Origin: Bradyrhizobium diazoefficiens
GTDB taxonomy: Bacteria > Pseudomonadota > Alphaproteobacteria > Rhizobiales > Xanthobacteraceae
DNA length: 64,000 nucleotides
Direction: 5' to 3'
Assembly (NCBI RefSeq): GCF_018131185.1
Contig: NZ_JAFCJE010000003.1
Location: 806,001 to 870,000 of the forward strand
The translations under genes and the position numbers were made by a program. Within the stretch, counting starts at the first letter, position 1, and each line of letters starts with the position of its first letter. Positions 26,154-34,822 of this stretch are shown piece by piece. The notes beneath the pieces are model-generated. The model saw only the letters and a program-made list of their open reading frames with translations. It was not told the DNA's origin and did not search any database.

Positions 26154-27653
26154 ATGTTCCCGAAGCCGAAATCCGTATTGTTGCCCAACACCTACGCCTT
26201 CGAATCCGAGCCGATGGTGAAGCCGACCGGCTTTCGCGAATACGACGCGCGCTGGTTGTTCCAGAAGGAAATCAACCTGATGGGTGTGCAGGCGCTCGGC
26301 ATGGGGCTGGGCGCGCTGATTGCCGAGCTTGGCGTCAAGCAGGAGATCGTCACCGGGCATGATTTCCGGGGATATTCGGCCTCGATCAAATATGCGCTGA
26401 TCTCCGGCCTGATGGCGGCGGGGTGCAAGGTGCACGACATCGGGCTTGCGGTGACGCCGATGGCCTATTTCGCGCAGTTCGATCTCGACGTGCCCTGCGT
26501 CGCCATGGTCACGGCCTCGCACAACGACAATGGCTGGACCGGCGTCAAGATGGGCGCCAACCGTCCGCTGACCTTCGGCCCCGACGAGATGACGCGGCTC
26601 AAGGAGATCGTGCTCAACGCCGATTTCAAGAACAAGGCCGGCGGCGCCTACCAATTCCACGAGAACTATCCGGCGCGCTATATCGCCGATCTCACCAATC
26701 GCCCTAAGCTCAAGCGCAAGCTCAAGGTGGTCGCGGCCTGCGGCAATGGCACCGCCGGCGCGTTCGCGCCGCAGGTGCTGGAGGCGATCGGCTGCGAGGT
26801 GATCCCGCTCGACACCGAACTCGATCACACCTTCCCGAAATACAATCCGAACCCGGAAGACATGGAGATGCTGCACGCGATCCGCGACGCGGTGCTGCAT
26901 CACAAGGCCGATGTCGGCCTCGGCTTCGACGGTGACGGCGACCGCTGCGGCGTCGTCGACAATACCGGCGAGGAGATTTTTGCCGACAAGGTCGGCGTGA
27001 TGCTGGCGCGCGACATGTCGGCGATCCACAAGGACGCGCAGTTCATCGTCGACGTGAAGTCGACCGGCCTGTTCGTCACCGATCCCGTGCTGCAGAAGCA
27101 GGGCGCGAAGGTTGCCTATTGGAAGACCGGCCATTCCTACATGAAGCGCCGAACCAACGAGACCGGTGCGCTCGCGGGCTTCGAGAAGTCGGGCCACTTC
27201 TTCTTCAACAAGCCCTATGGCCGCGGCTATGACGACGGTCTGGTGTCGGCGATCGCGATCTGCGACATGCTCGACCGCGCGCCGGGCAAGTCGATGGCGG
27301 ATCTGAAGAACGCGCTGCCGAAGACCTGGTCGTCCCCGACCATGTCGCCGCACTGTGCCGACGAGACCAAATACGGCGTCATCGACGCCGTGGTGAAGCA
27401 CTTCGAGGACCTGCAGGCCAAGGGCGCCAAGATCGGCGGCCAGTCGATCCGCGATCTCGTCACCGTCAACGGCGTGCGCGTCACGGTCGAGGACGGCAGT
27501 TGGGGCCTGGTGCGCGCCTCCTCCAACAAGCCCGAGCTCGTCGTCGTGGTCGAAAGCCCGGTCGCCGAGCAGCGCATGCACGACATGTTCGAGATGGTGA
27601 ACAGCGTGCTGCGCACGCATCCCGAGGTGGGCGAGTACAATCAGAAGATCTGA
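26154..27653 (+). CDS. phosphomannomutase/phosphoglucomutase
   Basis: A 499-residue alpha-D-phosphohexomutase that interconverts hexose 1- and 6-phosphates, supplying sugar nucleotides. Catalytic serine loop TASHNDNGWTGVKMG (about residues 117-131), metal loop GFDGDGDRCGVVD (about 258-270), sugar-binding GALAGFEKSGHFFF, and the C-terminal phosphate loop VRASSNKPELVVVVE are intact. The active loop reads TASHNDNGW rather than the common TASHNPxxxNG, a variant form. It stands alone, convergent with the hydroxylase gene. Confidence 0.93.
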   Translation: MFPKPKSVLLPNTYAFESEPMVKPTGFREYDARWLFQKEINLMGVQALGMGLGALIAELGVKQEIVTGHDFRGYSASIKYALISGLMAAGCKVHDIGLAVTPMAYFAQFDLDVPCVAMVTASHNDNGWTGVKMGANRPLTFGPDEMTRLKEIVLNADFKNKAGGAYQFHENYPARYIADLTNRPKLKRKLKVVAACGNGTAGAFAPQVLEAIGCEVIPLDTELDHTFPKYNPNPEDMEMLHAIRDAVLHHKADVGLGFDGDGDRCGVVDNTGEEIFADKVGVMLARDMSAIHKDAQFIVDVKSTGLFVTDPVLQKQGAKVAYWKTGHSYMKRRTNETGALAGFEKSGHFFFNKPYGRGYDDGLVSAIAICDMLDRAPGKSMADLKNALPKTWSSPTMSPHCADETKYGVIDAVVKHFEDLQAKGAKIGGQSIRDLVTVNGVRVTVEDGSWGLVRASSNKPELVVVVESPVAEQRMHDMFEMVNSVLRTHPEVGEYNQKI

Positions 27654-27665
27654 GCGCTTGCGCGC

Positions 27666-28505
27666 TCAGCCTTCCGGCGGACCGAACAGCGCGCGGAGCT
27701 TTGCACCTGCGCCGCGCGCCTTCCAGGCATCGCTCAGCATCGCGACCCATTCGCCGAGCGCGATTCGGAACGGATTGTAGGACGGCGTGCGGCCGACGAG
27801 GCCGAAGCGAAGCGGCTGATCCGACGGCCGCTCGGCAAAGGTGCCGAACAGGCGGTCGAACACGATCAGGACGCCTCCGTAGTTCTTGTCGAGGCATGGC
27901 TCGTTGCAGGCATGGTGCACGCGATGATGGCTGGGCGTGTTCAGCACCCGTTCCAGTACGCCGAGCTTCGGCGCAAATTCGCTGTGAATGAAGAACTGAT
28001 AGAGCAGGTTGATGCCGAGCATCGCCACGATCGCGAGCGGATGAAATCCGATCAGCGCCAGCGGCAGGAAGAACAGGAAATTGCCCGAGATGTTTCCTGT
28101 CCAGCCGAGCCGGATCGCCGCGGTCAAATTCAGCCGCGTGGTCGAGTGATGGACCGCATGCGTCGCCCACATCCAGCGGATGCGATGCGAGGCGCGGTGT
28201 TGCCAGTAATAGAGAAACTCGCTGCCGACGAATAATCCGGCGAGTGCGAGCGGTGCTGTTTGCGCAAAGTCGAACAACCGGTGCTCGTACAGGAATGCGA
28301 ACGGAATGGCGAGGATGCCGGCCTCCAGCGCGCGCAGCAGGTTCTGTCCCAATGCCACGCCAAAAGACGCGACACTCTCGCGCCAGTCGTAGGTGTCTCG
28401 ATGCGCCAGGCGGCCGATGCCGTATTCGAGCAGCATCAGGCCGAGCGCGGTTGCGAGGATCACGCTCTTGAGCGCCGGATCGAGCAGGAGCGAAGCGTAG
28501 CCCAC
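27666..28505 (-). CDS. sterol desaturase/fatty acid hydroxylase family protein
   Basis: A 279-residue membrane di-iron enzyme. The histidine clusters expected for the family are visible: HRASH and THAVHHS (near residues 104-119), HSEF (about 172), and HHRVHHA (about 192-198), between roughly four membrane segments. Members hydroxylate or desaturate lipids such as sterols, carotenoids or hopanoid-like compounds; the substrate is not known. Twelve bases separate its end from the mutase stop codon. Confidence 0.87.
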   Translation of the reverse strand: MGYASLLLDPALKSVILATALGLMLLEYGIGRLAHRDTYDWRESVASFGVALGQNLLRALEAGILAIPFAFLYEHRLFDFAQTAPLALAGLFVGSEFLYYWQHRASHRIRWMWATHAVHHSTTRLNLTAAIRLGWTGNISGNFLFFLPLALIGFHPLAIVAMLGINLLYQFFIHSEFAPKLGVLERVLNTPSHHRVHHACNEPCLDKNYGGVLIVFDRLFGTFAERPSDQPLRFGLVGRTPSYNPFRIALGEWVAMLSDAWKARGAGAKLRALFGPPEG

Positions 28506-28514
28506 GTTCTCCTC

Positions 28515-28838
28515 CTATTTCGGCGCTACGCCGGCGCCGGCGGCACTGTTGCGGAGCGCCTGGGCGCGGGGCAGCGCTTGGGCGCAGGACGAGGTGAGCT
28601 GACCAGCATGGGATTGCAGGCAGGCGAGGACGCGGCCGCCGCCCGGCGTGACGGTGCCGCAGAGCTTGTCGAGGTCGGTGCGGCAGGCCTGCATCAGGCT
28701 CCTCGCTTCGCTGCGCATCTGCGGCGTGATCTGCGTCTGTAGCTGGGTCTGGGCGAGCGCGGAGGTCGAGATCGTGACGCCGAGGGCGACGACGGTTGCG
28801 ATTCGCGGCAGTGAGATGGGATGGAAGATCGATGACAC
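28515..28838 (-). CDS. small secreted cysteine-rich protein
   Basis: A 107-residue protein with a signal peptide ending at ALAQ (about residue 30). The mature part has four cysteines in the pattern C-x7-C-x12-C-x10-C (ACRTDLDKLCGTVTPG, LACLQSHAGQLTSSC), like the cysteine-rich repeat found singly or in series in GLG1-type proteins. Periplasmic location is likely and its role unknown. It ends 9 bases before the hydroxylase gene, which it may precede in one transcript. Confidence 0.72.
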   Translation of the reverse strand: MSSIFHPISLPRIATVVALGVTISTSALAQTQLQTQITPQMRSEARSLMQACRTDLDKLCGTVTPGGGRVLACLQSHAGQLTSSCAQALPRAQALRNSAAGAGVAPK

Positions 28839-28914
28839 GGTGATGGTCCTTTCTGATCAGGCAAGGCTGGCCGTCGCCGCGCGGGCCGGCTGGCGCGGCG
28901 ACGGCGGCGCGGCG

Positions 28915-29136
28915 TCAGCGCGAGATTGTGCCGGTGCGGGTGTAGGTTCTGCCGGCCGGGCCCGTGCGGGTGACGTTGCGCGTGCAGCTCCCGTTGGCGC
29001 AGGCGCCGCTCGCGGTGACGGTGGACGTGCCGCGCGGGCCGCTCGCGGTCCCCGATCGCGTCCAGGCATTGGCGTCGGCCGCAGCGGCAACCGCAAAGGT
29101 GCCGATGACGAGGGAAGTGAGGAAGAACTTGCTCAT
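28915..29136 (-). CDS. small secreted Thr/Gly/Arg-rich protein
   Basis: A 73-residue protein: signal peptide MSKFFLTSLVIGTFAVAAAADANA, then a low-complexity basic region with two near-repeats (GPRGTSTVTASGACANGSC and GPAGRTYTRTG). It has two cysteines. I do not know the family; similar short proteins are common and abundant in Bradyrhizobium-type genomes. Nothing in the sequence gives a function. Confidence 0.65.
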   Translation of the reverse strand: MSKFFLTSLVIGTFAVAAAADANAWTRSGTASGPRGTSTVTASGACANGSCTRNVTRTGPAGRTYTRTGTISR

Positions 29137-29295
29137 GGTCGTCGTCTCCGTGTGAGGCTGCCGGGAGCGGGAGCCGTGCGGAGGAGACTGGACGGACGGC
29201 GTCGGTGCCGCATGACCGGGACGAAACGATAGTTATGGCTTTGTCGGACGCACGTAACAGTATGTAACAACCGCGCCGCCGCTCTTGCGTGCGGC

Positions 29296-30042
29296 GTGCC
29301 GTCGGCCAAAATGCCGACCATGAACACGCATCCGGCCACGATTCTCATGGTGGAAGACGATCCCGAGATCAGCCGCCTCGTCGCCGATTTCATGCGGCGC
29401 GAGGGGTTCGAGGTCGCCTGCGTCGCCGACGGCAAGGCGATGGATTCCATGCTGCAGCGCCTGCGGCCCGACCTCGTCATCCTTGATTTGATGCTGCCGG
29501 GCGAGGACGGGCTTTCGATCTGCCGCCGCTTGCGGGCCGACGATTCCATCCCGATCCTGATGCTGACCGCCAAGAGCGACGAGATCGATCGCGTGGTCGG
29601 CCTCGAAATGGGCGCCGACGATTACCTGACGAAGCCGTTCGGTCCGCGCGAACTGCTGGCGCGGGTTCGCGCCATCCTGCGCCGGGCCAACGGTGCACCG
29701 TCAAAGCCGCTGGTCCGGCGCTTCGCGTTCGACCGCTTCGTGATCGATCTCGATGCGCGCAGTGTCGAGACGACCGAGGCCGAGGCGTCTGAGCTGCAAT
29801 TGACGAGCGCCGAGTTCGACCTGCTCGGCTGCTTCGTGCAGCGGCCGCGAAGGGTGCTCACGCGCGACCAGATCCTCGACTGGACCCGCGGTCGTTCGGC
29901 CGAGCCGTTCGATCGCACCGTCGACATGCTGATCTCGCGGCTGCGCCGCAAGCTCGATGGCGCCAGCCCCGGCTCCAACCTGATCACCACGGTGCGCAAC
30001 GGCGGCTATCTGTTCACCGCCTCCGTGAAGCAGGTGTCGTGA
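29296..30042 (+). CDS. OmpR-family response regulator
   Basis: A two-domain, 248-residue regulator. Receiver: acidic pair VEDDPEIS, phospho-acceptor in LVILDLMLPGEDG (about residue 61), Thr in MLTAKS and Lys in DYLTKPFGP. The winged-helix output domain spans about residues 140-245, with LTSAEFDLLGCFV and RTVDMLISRLRRKLD. It overlaps its kinase gene at TGATG, so the two are translated together. GTG 29296 is used here; ATG 29320 (MNTHPATI) is equally likely and closer to the family length. Its target genes are unknown. Confidence 0.94.
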   Translation: MPSAKMPTMNTHPATILMVEDDPEISRLVADFMRREGFEVACVADGKAMDSMLQRLRPDLVILDLMLPGEDGLSICRRLRADDSIPILMLTAKSDEIDRVVGLEMGADDYLTKPFGPRELLARVRAILRRANGAPSKPLVRRFAFDRFVIDLDARSVETTEAEASELQLTSAEFDLLGCFVQRPRRVLTRDQILDWTRGRSAEPFDRTVDMLISRLRRKLDGASPGSNLITTVRNGGYLFTASVKQVS

Positions 30043-31391
30043 TGCTGCGCGTGACGCTGGCCGCGCGGCTCGCCCTGATCGGGCTGGTGGGGTTCATCCT
30101 GGTGAGTACCGTGGTCGTTGCGATCTTCTACCGGACGACGCTCCGCGAGAACGAGCTGGCACGGCCTTCGCCCGCGCGTCTCGATGCGCTGGCCACGCTC
30201 TTGGAGCGAACGGCCGCCGGTTCACGGCAGGCCGTGCTCGATGCGGTGTCTTCGCCGCAGTTCACGGTGCGCATCGTGCCGACAGGCGCGCCGGTCGGCG
30301 GCGAGACGCCGCCACAGCAGCAGGAGCTGCGCGAGACCTATGCGGCCGGCCTTGCGGGCCGCCCCGTCGAGATCGTGCCGCCGTCCGATCATCGGAGCGG
30401 CCGGGCATTTCCCCGCCTCGCGCGGCTGATGGCCAACGCGGTCGAATTCCGTATTGGCCTCCGCGGCGGCGAATTGCTGATCATCGATGCCTATACCCGC
30501 CTGCCGGTCACCCCGTTCGGCCTGCCCGTCGGCTTCGGTGCGGGCGTGTTCGGCTCGATCGTGGCTCTGCTGGCGCTGCTCGTCATGCAGCGTGAGACGC
30601 GGCCGCTGGCACGGTTGGCCGCCGCGGTCGATCGCGTTGACCTGTCGGCCGATCCGCCGCCGCTGCCGGACGCACGGCGTAGCGCCCCGGAGATCCGCGC
30701 CGTCATCGCCGCGTTCAACCGCTTGCAGGGGCGGCTCGCGGAGATGCTGCGCGCGCGCATGACGCTGGTTGGCGGCATCGCGCATGACGTCAGGACCTTT
30801 GCGACACGGCTGCGGCTGCGCGTCGAGCACATCCCCGACGATGCCGAGCGGCAGCGAGCGATAGCCGATATCGATGACATGATCCGGCTGCTCGACGACG
30901 CCCTGTTGTCGACGCGTGCCGGCGCCGGCGGCCTGTCGCAGGAGATGATCGAGCTCCCCGCGCTGATCGCTGCCGAGGTGCACGATCGGCGCGTTCAGGG
31001 CGCGGCAATCGACTTGGTTCACGATGAGCCTGGGCGGAATGTGGTGGTGCTCGGTGACAGGCTGGCGCTGCGACGGATCTTCGCGAACATCTTCGACAAC
31101 GCGCTGGTCTATGGCCATGCCGCGCACGTGGCGATTGCGGTGAAGGACGGAGCTCTCGTCGTGTCCATCGACGACGAGGGACCCGGCGTTCCCGCCGATC
31201 AGCGGCAGACCGTGCTGGAGCCGTTCCACCGCCTGGAGAAGTCGCGTAATCGCGCGACCGGCGGTGCCGGTCTCGGCCTCGCCGTCGTCCGCAATCTGGT
31301 GGAGGCCCATGGCGGAACGATCGAGATCGTTGCGGCCCCGGGCGGAGGCACGCGCGTCAACGTCACGTTGCCGGTGTTTCGGCCGGCTTAG
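30042..31391 (+). CDS. sensor histidine kinase, partner of the upstream regulator
   Basis: A 449-residue membrane kinase. Two membrane spans (about residues 10-30 and 165-187) flank a 130-residue periplasmic sensor. A HAMP-like linker leads to the phospho-acceptor site MTLVGGIAHDVRTFATRL, then the ATPase boxes NIFDNALVYG (N), SIDDEGPGVPADQ (G1) and GAGLGLAVVRNLVEAHGG (G2). The start ATG shares its A with the TGA of the regulator. The signal is unknown. Confidence 0.93.
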   Translation: MLRVTLAARLALIGLVGFILVSTVVVAIFYRTTLRENELARPSPARLDALATLLERTAAGSRQAVLDAVSSPQFTVRIVPTGAPVGGETPPQQQELRETYAAGLAGRPVEIVPPSDHRSGRAFPRLARLMANAVEFRIGLRGGELLIIDAYTRLPVTPFGLPVGFGAGVFGSIVALLALLVMQRETRPLARLAAAVDRVDLSADPPPLPDARRSAPEIRAVIAAFNRLQGRLAEMLRARMTLVGGIAHDVRTFATRLRLRVEHIPDDAERQRAIADIDDMIRLLDDALLSTRAGAGGLSQEMIELPALIAAEVHDRRVQGAAIDLVHDEPGRNVVVLGDRLALRRIFANIFDNALVYGHAAHVAIAVKDGALVVSIDDEGPGVPADQRQTVLEPFHRLEKSRNRATGGAGLGLAVVRNLVEAHGGTIEIVAAPGGGTRVNVTLPVFRPA

Positions 31392-31495
31392 AGCCTTTTC
31401 GAACGAAGTGGGTAGCGGTTTGCGTGACGAAAACGCGAGAGGACAAAAATCCCGGGACTCGGCTCTGATTCGATCAGAACCGAATGCTCCAAGCG

Positions 31496-32005
31496 TCAGG
31501 CCGCCACCACCGCCGGGATCGGCAGTGCGGTGACCGACTTGATCTTCTCCATCGCGAAGCGCGAGGTGACGTTCTTCAGCGGTACGGCGCTGATCAGCTT
31601 CTTGTAGAACACGTCATAAGCCTGCATGTCCGCGACCACGACGCGCAGCATGTAATCGACGTCGCCGGCCATGCGATAGAACTCCATCACCTCGGGCATG
31701 GCGCTGACGGCTTCGGCGAACTTCTTCAGCCAGGCGTCGGAATGGTCGGAGCTCTCGACCGACACGAACACGGAGATGCCGAGCCCGATCTTGTTCTGGT
31801 CGACGAGGGCGACGCGCTTGATGATCACGCCATCGGCCTCCAGCCGCTGGATGCGCTTCCAGCAGGGGGTCGAGGACAGGCCGACGCGGTCGCCGATCTC
31901 GGCGACGGACAGCGAGGCATCCTCCTGGAGCACCATCAGAATCTTGCGGTCGATGGCATCGAGGCGGCGGCTGGTCTCGGGGATCTGGACAGCGACATCG
32001 GTCAT
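31496..32005 (-). CDS. Lrp/AsnC-family transcription regulator
   Basis: A 169-residue regulator. The N-terminal helix-turn-helix covers LDAIDRKILMVLQEDASLSV and AEIGDRVGLSSTPCWKRIQR; the C-terminal RAM domain has GDVDYMLRVVVADMQAYDVF, the usual amino-acid effector site. ATG 32005 fits the family start. It is monocistronic; its targets and effector are unknown. Confidence 0.92.
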   Translation of the reverse strand: MTDVAVQIPETSRRLDAIDRKILMVLQEDASLSVAEIGDRVGLSSTPCWKRIQRLEADGVIIKRVALVDQNKIGLGISVFVSVESSDHSDAWLKKFAEAVSAMPEVMEFYRMAGDVDYMLRVVVADMQAYDVFYKKLISAVPLKNVTSRFAMEKIKSVTALPIPAVVAA

Positions 32006-32102
32006 TTGAAGAACTTTGTTCCATTTCAGGGGCCGATTTCCCTGATATAGAGAAAATCTTTCCACGGCAAGCCCAGAATCTCGGCGCGAGAGTAGAATCG
32101 CT

Positions 32103-33026
32103 CTACGGCGCGTCGCGCAAAAGCCCTTCAACTTCAATGCGTTGTGGGGCCGCTAGGCCACCGCCATGGCGGGTGCATTTCAGCGCCGCGGCGGCCGCGG
32201 CGAATCGCAGCGCCTCCCGCACTGCGTCGCCCTCGGCGAGGGCAAGCGTGAAGGCGCCATGGAAGACGTCGCCGGCCCCGAGCGTATCGACCGCCCGGAC
32301 CGGAAAGGCCGGTGTCTCCTCCAGCTCGCCCGCCTCGTTCAGCCAGATCGTGCCACGCGGACCGCGGGTCGCGGCGAGGAAGGCGGGCGTCAGCTTGGCG
32401 AGACGCCTCAAGGCCTCGCCGTCATCAGTGACGCCGGCCGTCTCCTGCACCTGCTCGCTGGCGAACAGCAGGTGCGAGGCCGCTTTGAGCAGGCCGTCCT
32501 GCAACGACATCGCGCGGTCGACGCCAACGATGACGGGAATGCCGCGCCGGCGTGCCTCGATGCAGAGGGAGATCGCGAACCCCGCGCAGCGGCTCTCGAC
32601 GAGGACAGCCCGACAATCGTCGAGCAGCTCGTCGGTCTCGGGCAGCTCGACCGTCCAGAGAACAGGATCGCGATAGATGGTCAGCGTCCGCTCGCCCGTC
32701 GCGTCGATGATGATCGCCGAGACCGGCGTGCTCACACCGGGCATGCGCACGATATGGCTGGTCTCGATGCCTTCGGCGGTCATGCGTTCGAGGATGAAGC
32801 CGCTCGACGTCTCGCGAGGATCACCCATCGGTCCAGCGAAAGCGACGCGGCCGCCAAGTCGGGCGATCGCGATGGCGGCGTTGAGCGCGTTGCCACCGCA
32901 GATCTCGGCGAGATGCGTGGCGTTGGCCTTGCTGCCGCGTACGGGCACCGCCTCGACCCGGAAGGTCAGGTCGCGCACGGGAATGCCGATGCAGAGAATG
33001 CGCGGCGCGGCCTCGGATAGCGCCAT
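32103..33026 (-). CDS. PfkB-family carbohydrate kinase
   Basis: A 307-residue sugar or nucleoside kinase of the ribokinase fold. Signature 1 is ICGGNALNAAIAIARLGGRVAFAG; signature 2 with the catalytic aspartate is RAVDTLGAGDVFHGAFTLAL. The phosphate-accepting sugar cannot be inferred. nudC starts on the same strand upstream and ends only 6 bases away, so the two probably share a transcript. Confidence 0.9.
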   Translation of the reverse strand: MALSEAAPRILCIGIPVRDLTFRVEAVPVRGSKANATHLAEICGGNALNAAIAIARLGGRVAFAGPMGDPRETSSGFILERMTAEGIETSHIVRMPGVSTPVSAIIIDATGERTLTIYRDPVLWTVELPETDELLDDCRAVLVESRCAGFAISLCIEARRRGIPVIVGVDRAMSLQDGLLKAASHLLFASEQVQETAGVTDDGEALRRLAKLTPAFLAATRGPRGTIWLNEAGELEETPAFPVRAVDTLGAGDVFHGAFTLALAEGDAVREALRFAAAAAALKCTRHGGGLAAPQRIEVEGLLRDAP

Positions 33027-33032
33027 CGGCGG

Positions 33033-33971
33033 TCAGCTCTTGTCGTGCACCCAGCGGCCGAGCAGATGATGGGCGATGGCGAAGGGATGCGGGCCGGCGA
33101 GCCCGTCCGGATGCGTCCGTGTCAGCATCAAGGCGGCCTCCTCGCGGGTGAACCAGCGCGCGTCCTCCAGCTCGGTGCGGTCGACCACGATGTCCTCACT
33201 CACGGCCTGCGCGCTGCAGCCGATCATCAGCGACGACGGATAGGGCCAGGGCTGGGTCATGTAATACTGCACGTCGGTGCAGATGATGCCGGACTCTTCG
33301 AGGATCTCGCGGCGCACGGCGTCCTCGATGGTCTCGGCGGCCTCGACGAAGCCGGCGAGGCACGAATACATGCCCGGCGGAAACTGCTTCTGGCGGCCGA
33401 GCAGGCACTTGTCGCCGGAGGCGACGTGCATGATCACGACAGGGTCAGTCCGCGGGAAATGCTCGGCCTTGCAAGCCGGGCACTCGCGCTTCCAGCCGCC
33501 TTCCTTCATCGCGCTGCGCGTGCCGCAATTGGCGCAATAGCCGTGGCGCTGGTGCCAGCTCACCATCGACTTCGCCATCGCGATCGCCGAGAGCTCCTCG
33601 GGAGGAATCGCACCCTGCATCGCCATGCCGCGCAGCTCGGTCAGGGTGTAGTCCTCGCGTCCCACCAGTTTCTCGGCGGTCGCCTGCGACAGGCCCATGC
33701 CGAACATCGCAGCGCCGTCGCGCAGACCGAGGAATATCGTGCCGGGATTGGCGCCGCACTTCAGCGCCTCGTCGATCGAGAGCAGCGCGCGGATCTTGTC
33801 GCCCTCGCGCTTCACCAGGAGCGAGTCGCGGTAGACGACATAGGCGCGCGAGGTCGGCTTCTGCTCCATCGCGAACAGCTTCTCGTCGTCGCGGCGCAGA
33901 TGCGCGGCGCGGTCGAGAATGTTGGTGACGAAGGCCGGCTGCCCCAGCGGAAATGCGTCGAATGCTGACAT
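33033..33971 (-). CDS. nudC: NAD(+) diphosphatase (mRNA de-NADding type)
   Basis: A 312-residue Nudix hydrolase that splits NAD(H) into NMN(H) and AMP and, in studied bacteria, removes NAD caps from RNA. The zinc ribbon CANCGTRSAMKEGGWKRECP continuing to ACK, the HFPRTDPVVIM strand and the Nudix box (GFVEAAETIEDAVRREILEE, completed by SGI) are all intact, as is the NudC-specific SQPWPYPSS-like MTQPWPYPSSLM. ATG 33971 fits the family; 24 more codons upstream are not conserved. It lies 10 bases after the HIT gene. Confidence 0.95.
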   Translation of the reverse strand: MSAFDAFPLGQPAFVTNILDRAAHLRRDDEKLFAMEQKPTSRAYVVYRDSLLVKREGDKIRALLSIDEALKCGANPGTIFLGLRDGAAMFGMGLSQATAEKLVGREDYTLTELRGMAMQGAIPPEELSAIAMAKSMVSWHQRHGYCANCGTRSAMKEGGWKRECPACKAEHFPRTDPVVIMHVASGDKCLLGRQKQFPPGMYSCLAGFVEAAETIEDAVRREILEESGIICTDVQYYMTQPWPYPSSLMIGCSAQAVSEDIVVDRTELEDARWFTREEAALMLTRTHPDGLAGPHPFAIAHHLLGRWVHDKS

Positions 33972-33981
33972 TATCGTTCTT

Positions 33982-34401
33982 TCAACCCAACCAGATCTTG
34001 CGGCGAAGTGCGCTGATGAAATTCTGAACCTCCGCGGCGTCATGTGCCAACGGCGGCATCACGCCCCAGACCGGTCGCGGCCAGGCGGCGTCACTGGTGC
34101 GGCGCGCGATGATGTGAACGTGAAGCTGCGGCACGAGATTGCCGAGCGCGGCGACATTGAGCTTGTCGCATTTGGTGATCTCCTTCAGCGCGCGCGAGAC
34201 GCGGGAGATCTCCGTCATCAGTTGCGCCTGCTGTACCTCGTCGAGATCGATGATCTCGACCGCGTCGGGGCGCCGCGGCACCAGCAGCAGCCAGGGATAA
34301 TGCGCATCCTTGATGACCAGCACCTTCGACAGCGGCAAATCGCCGATGTCGATGGTGTCGTCTTTCAGGCGGGAATGCAGCGACCAGGCGGGTTCGGGCA
34401 T
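33982..34401 (-). CDS. HIT-family nucleotide hydrolase-like protein
   Basis: A 139-residue histidine-triad protein. The active-site stretch is QLHVHIIAR, one histidine short of the strict H-x-H-x-H triad (LHVHIIAR ends in R), preceded by the nucleotide-contacting NVAALGNLVP. Fused or stand-alone versions of this branch hydrolyse nucleoside monophosphate conjugates. ATG 34401 is preceded by AGAGAAG. It is co-directional with nudC and the kinase gene. Confidence 0.88.
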   Translation of the reverse strand: MPEPAWSLHSRLKDDTIDIGDLPLSKVLVIKDAHYPWLLLVPRRPDAVEIIDLDEVQQAQLMTEISRVSRALKEITKCDKLNVAALGNLVPQLHVHIIARRTSDAAWPRPVWGVMPPLAHDAAEVQNFISALRRKIWLG

Positions 34402-34437
34402 AAAGACTTCTCTGGATTGATTCCTACCGTCGCAGAG

Positions 34438-34628
34438 ACCTCGCTCCCAGACAACATCCGTATGCGCCGTGGTCCGTATGCGCCCGGACCCGGCCAGCCC
34501 CGCGCTTCCCTGCTCGGAAAACGGACCCCGAGAGGAAACGGAGCGGTTCGGGCCTGGAAGGGCCCAGCGGCTGCGGAACAGCCGTACACCCGGCTTGCTT
34601 TCCGGTCCTTTTGGCCCCAAATAGGGAC
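34438..34628. other. hairpin-rich spacer between HIT gene and SRP RNA
   Basis: No coding sequence is supported here. A 12-base direct repeat TCCGTATGCGCC occurs at 34457 and 34473. Perfect short stems follow one another: GGTCCG/CGGACC (34471-34490), CTCGG/CCGAG (34513-34532), GGGCC/GGCCC (34550-34565, loop TGGAAG) and GGCTG/CAGCC (34569-34583, loop CGGAA). The spacing suggests a folded transcript, or simply a GC-rich gap. Confidence 0.4.
34595..34623 (+). promoter_or_regulatory. candidate promoter for SRP RNA
   Basis: TTGCTT (34595-34600), 17 bases, then CAAATA (34618-34623) gives a fair -35/-10 pair about six bases before the proposed 5' end of the SRP RNA. Confidence 0.45.
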
Positions 34629-34728
34629 CGGGAGATTGGCGGTGGACGAGCCACTCGCCAACCGGGTCAGGTCCGGAAGGAAGCAGCCCTAACGAGGTCC
34701 GGATCGGGTCGCTCGTCAGTCTCCTACC
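34629..34728 (+). ncRNA. ffs: signal recognition particle RNA, small bacterial (4.5S) type
   Basis: About 100 nt. The universally conserved SRP domain IV core is present: GGTCAGGTCCGGAAGGAAGC followed by AGCCC (34665-34690), with the GGAA tetraloop. The two ends pair (GGAGATTGGCGGTGGACGAG with GCTCGTCAGTCTCC). A TTTTT run at 34731 follows as terminator. Location just before dnaX is the usual alphaproteobacterial order. Exact ends are estimates from pairing. Confidence 0.93.
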
Positions 34729-34822
34729 TGTTTTTCGAGCGAACCAGCGCCGGCGGCACCAGCCGCCAGCGTGCTCCTTTCCGCAAAACCCGGCCAAGAG
34801 ACATTTCATTGCGGATCGACCG

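Noticed and set aside
33982..34401. Full histidine triad in the HIT protein
   Set aside because: The stretch reads HVHIIAR, so the third histidine is replaced; it is called HIT-like and not claimed as a complete triad enzyme.
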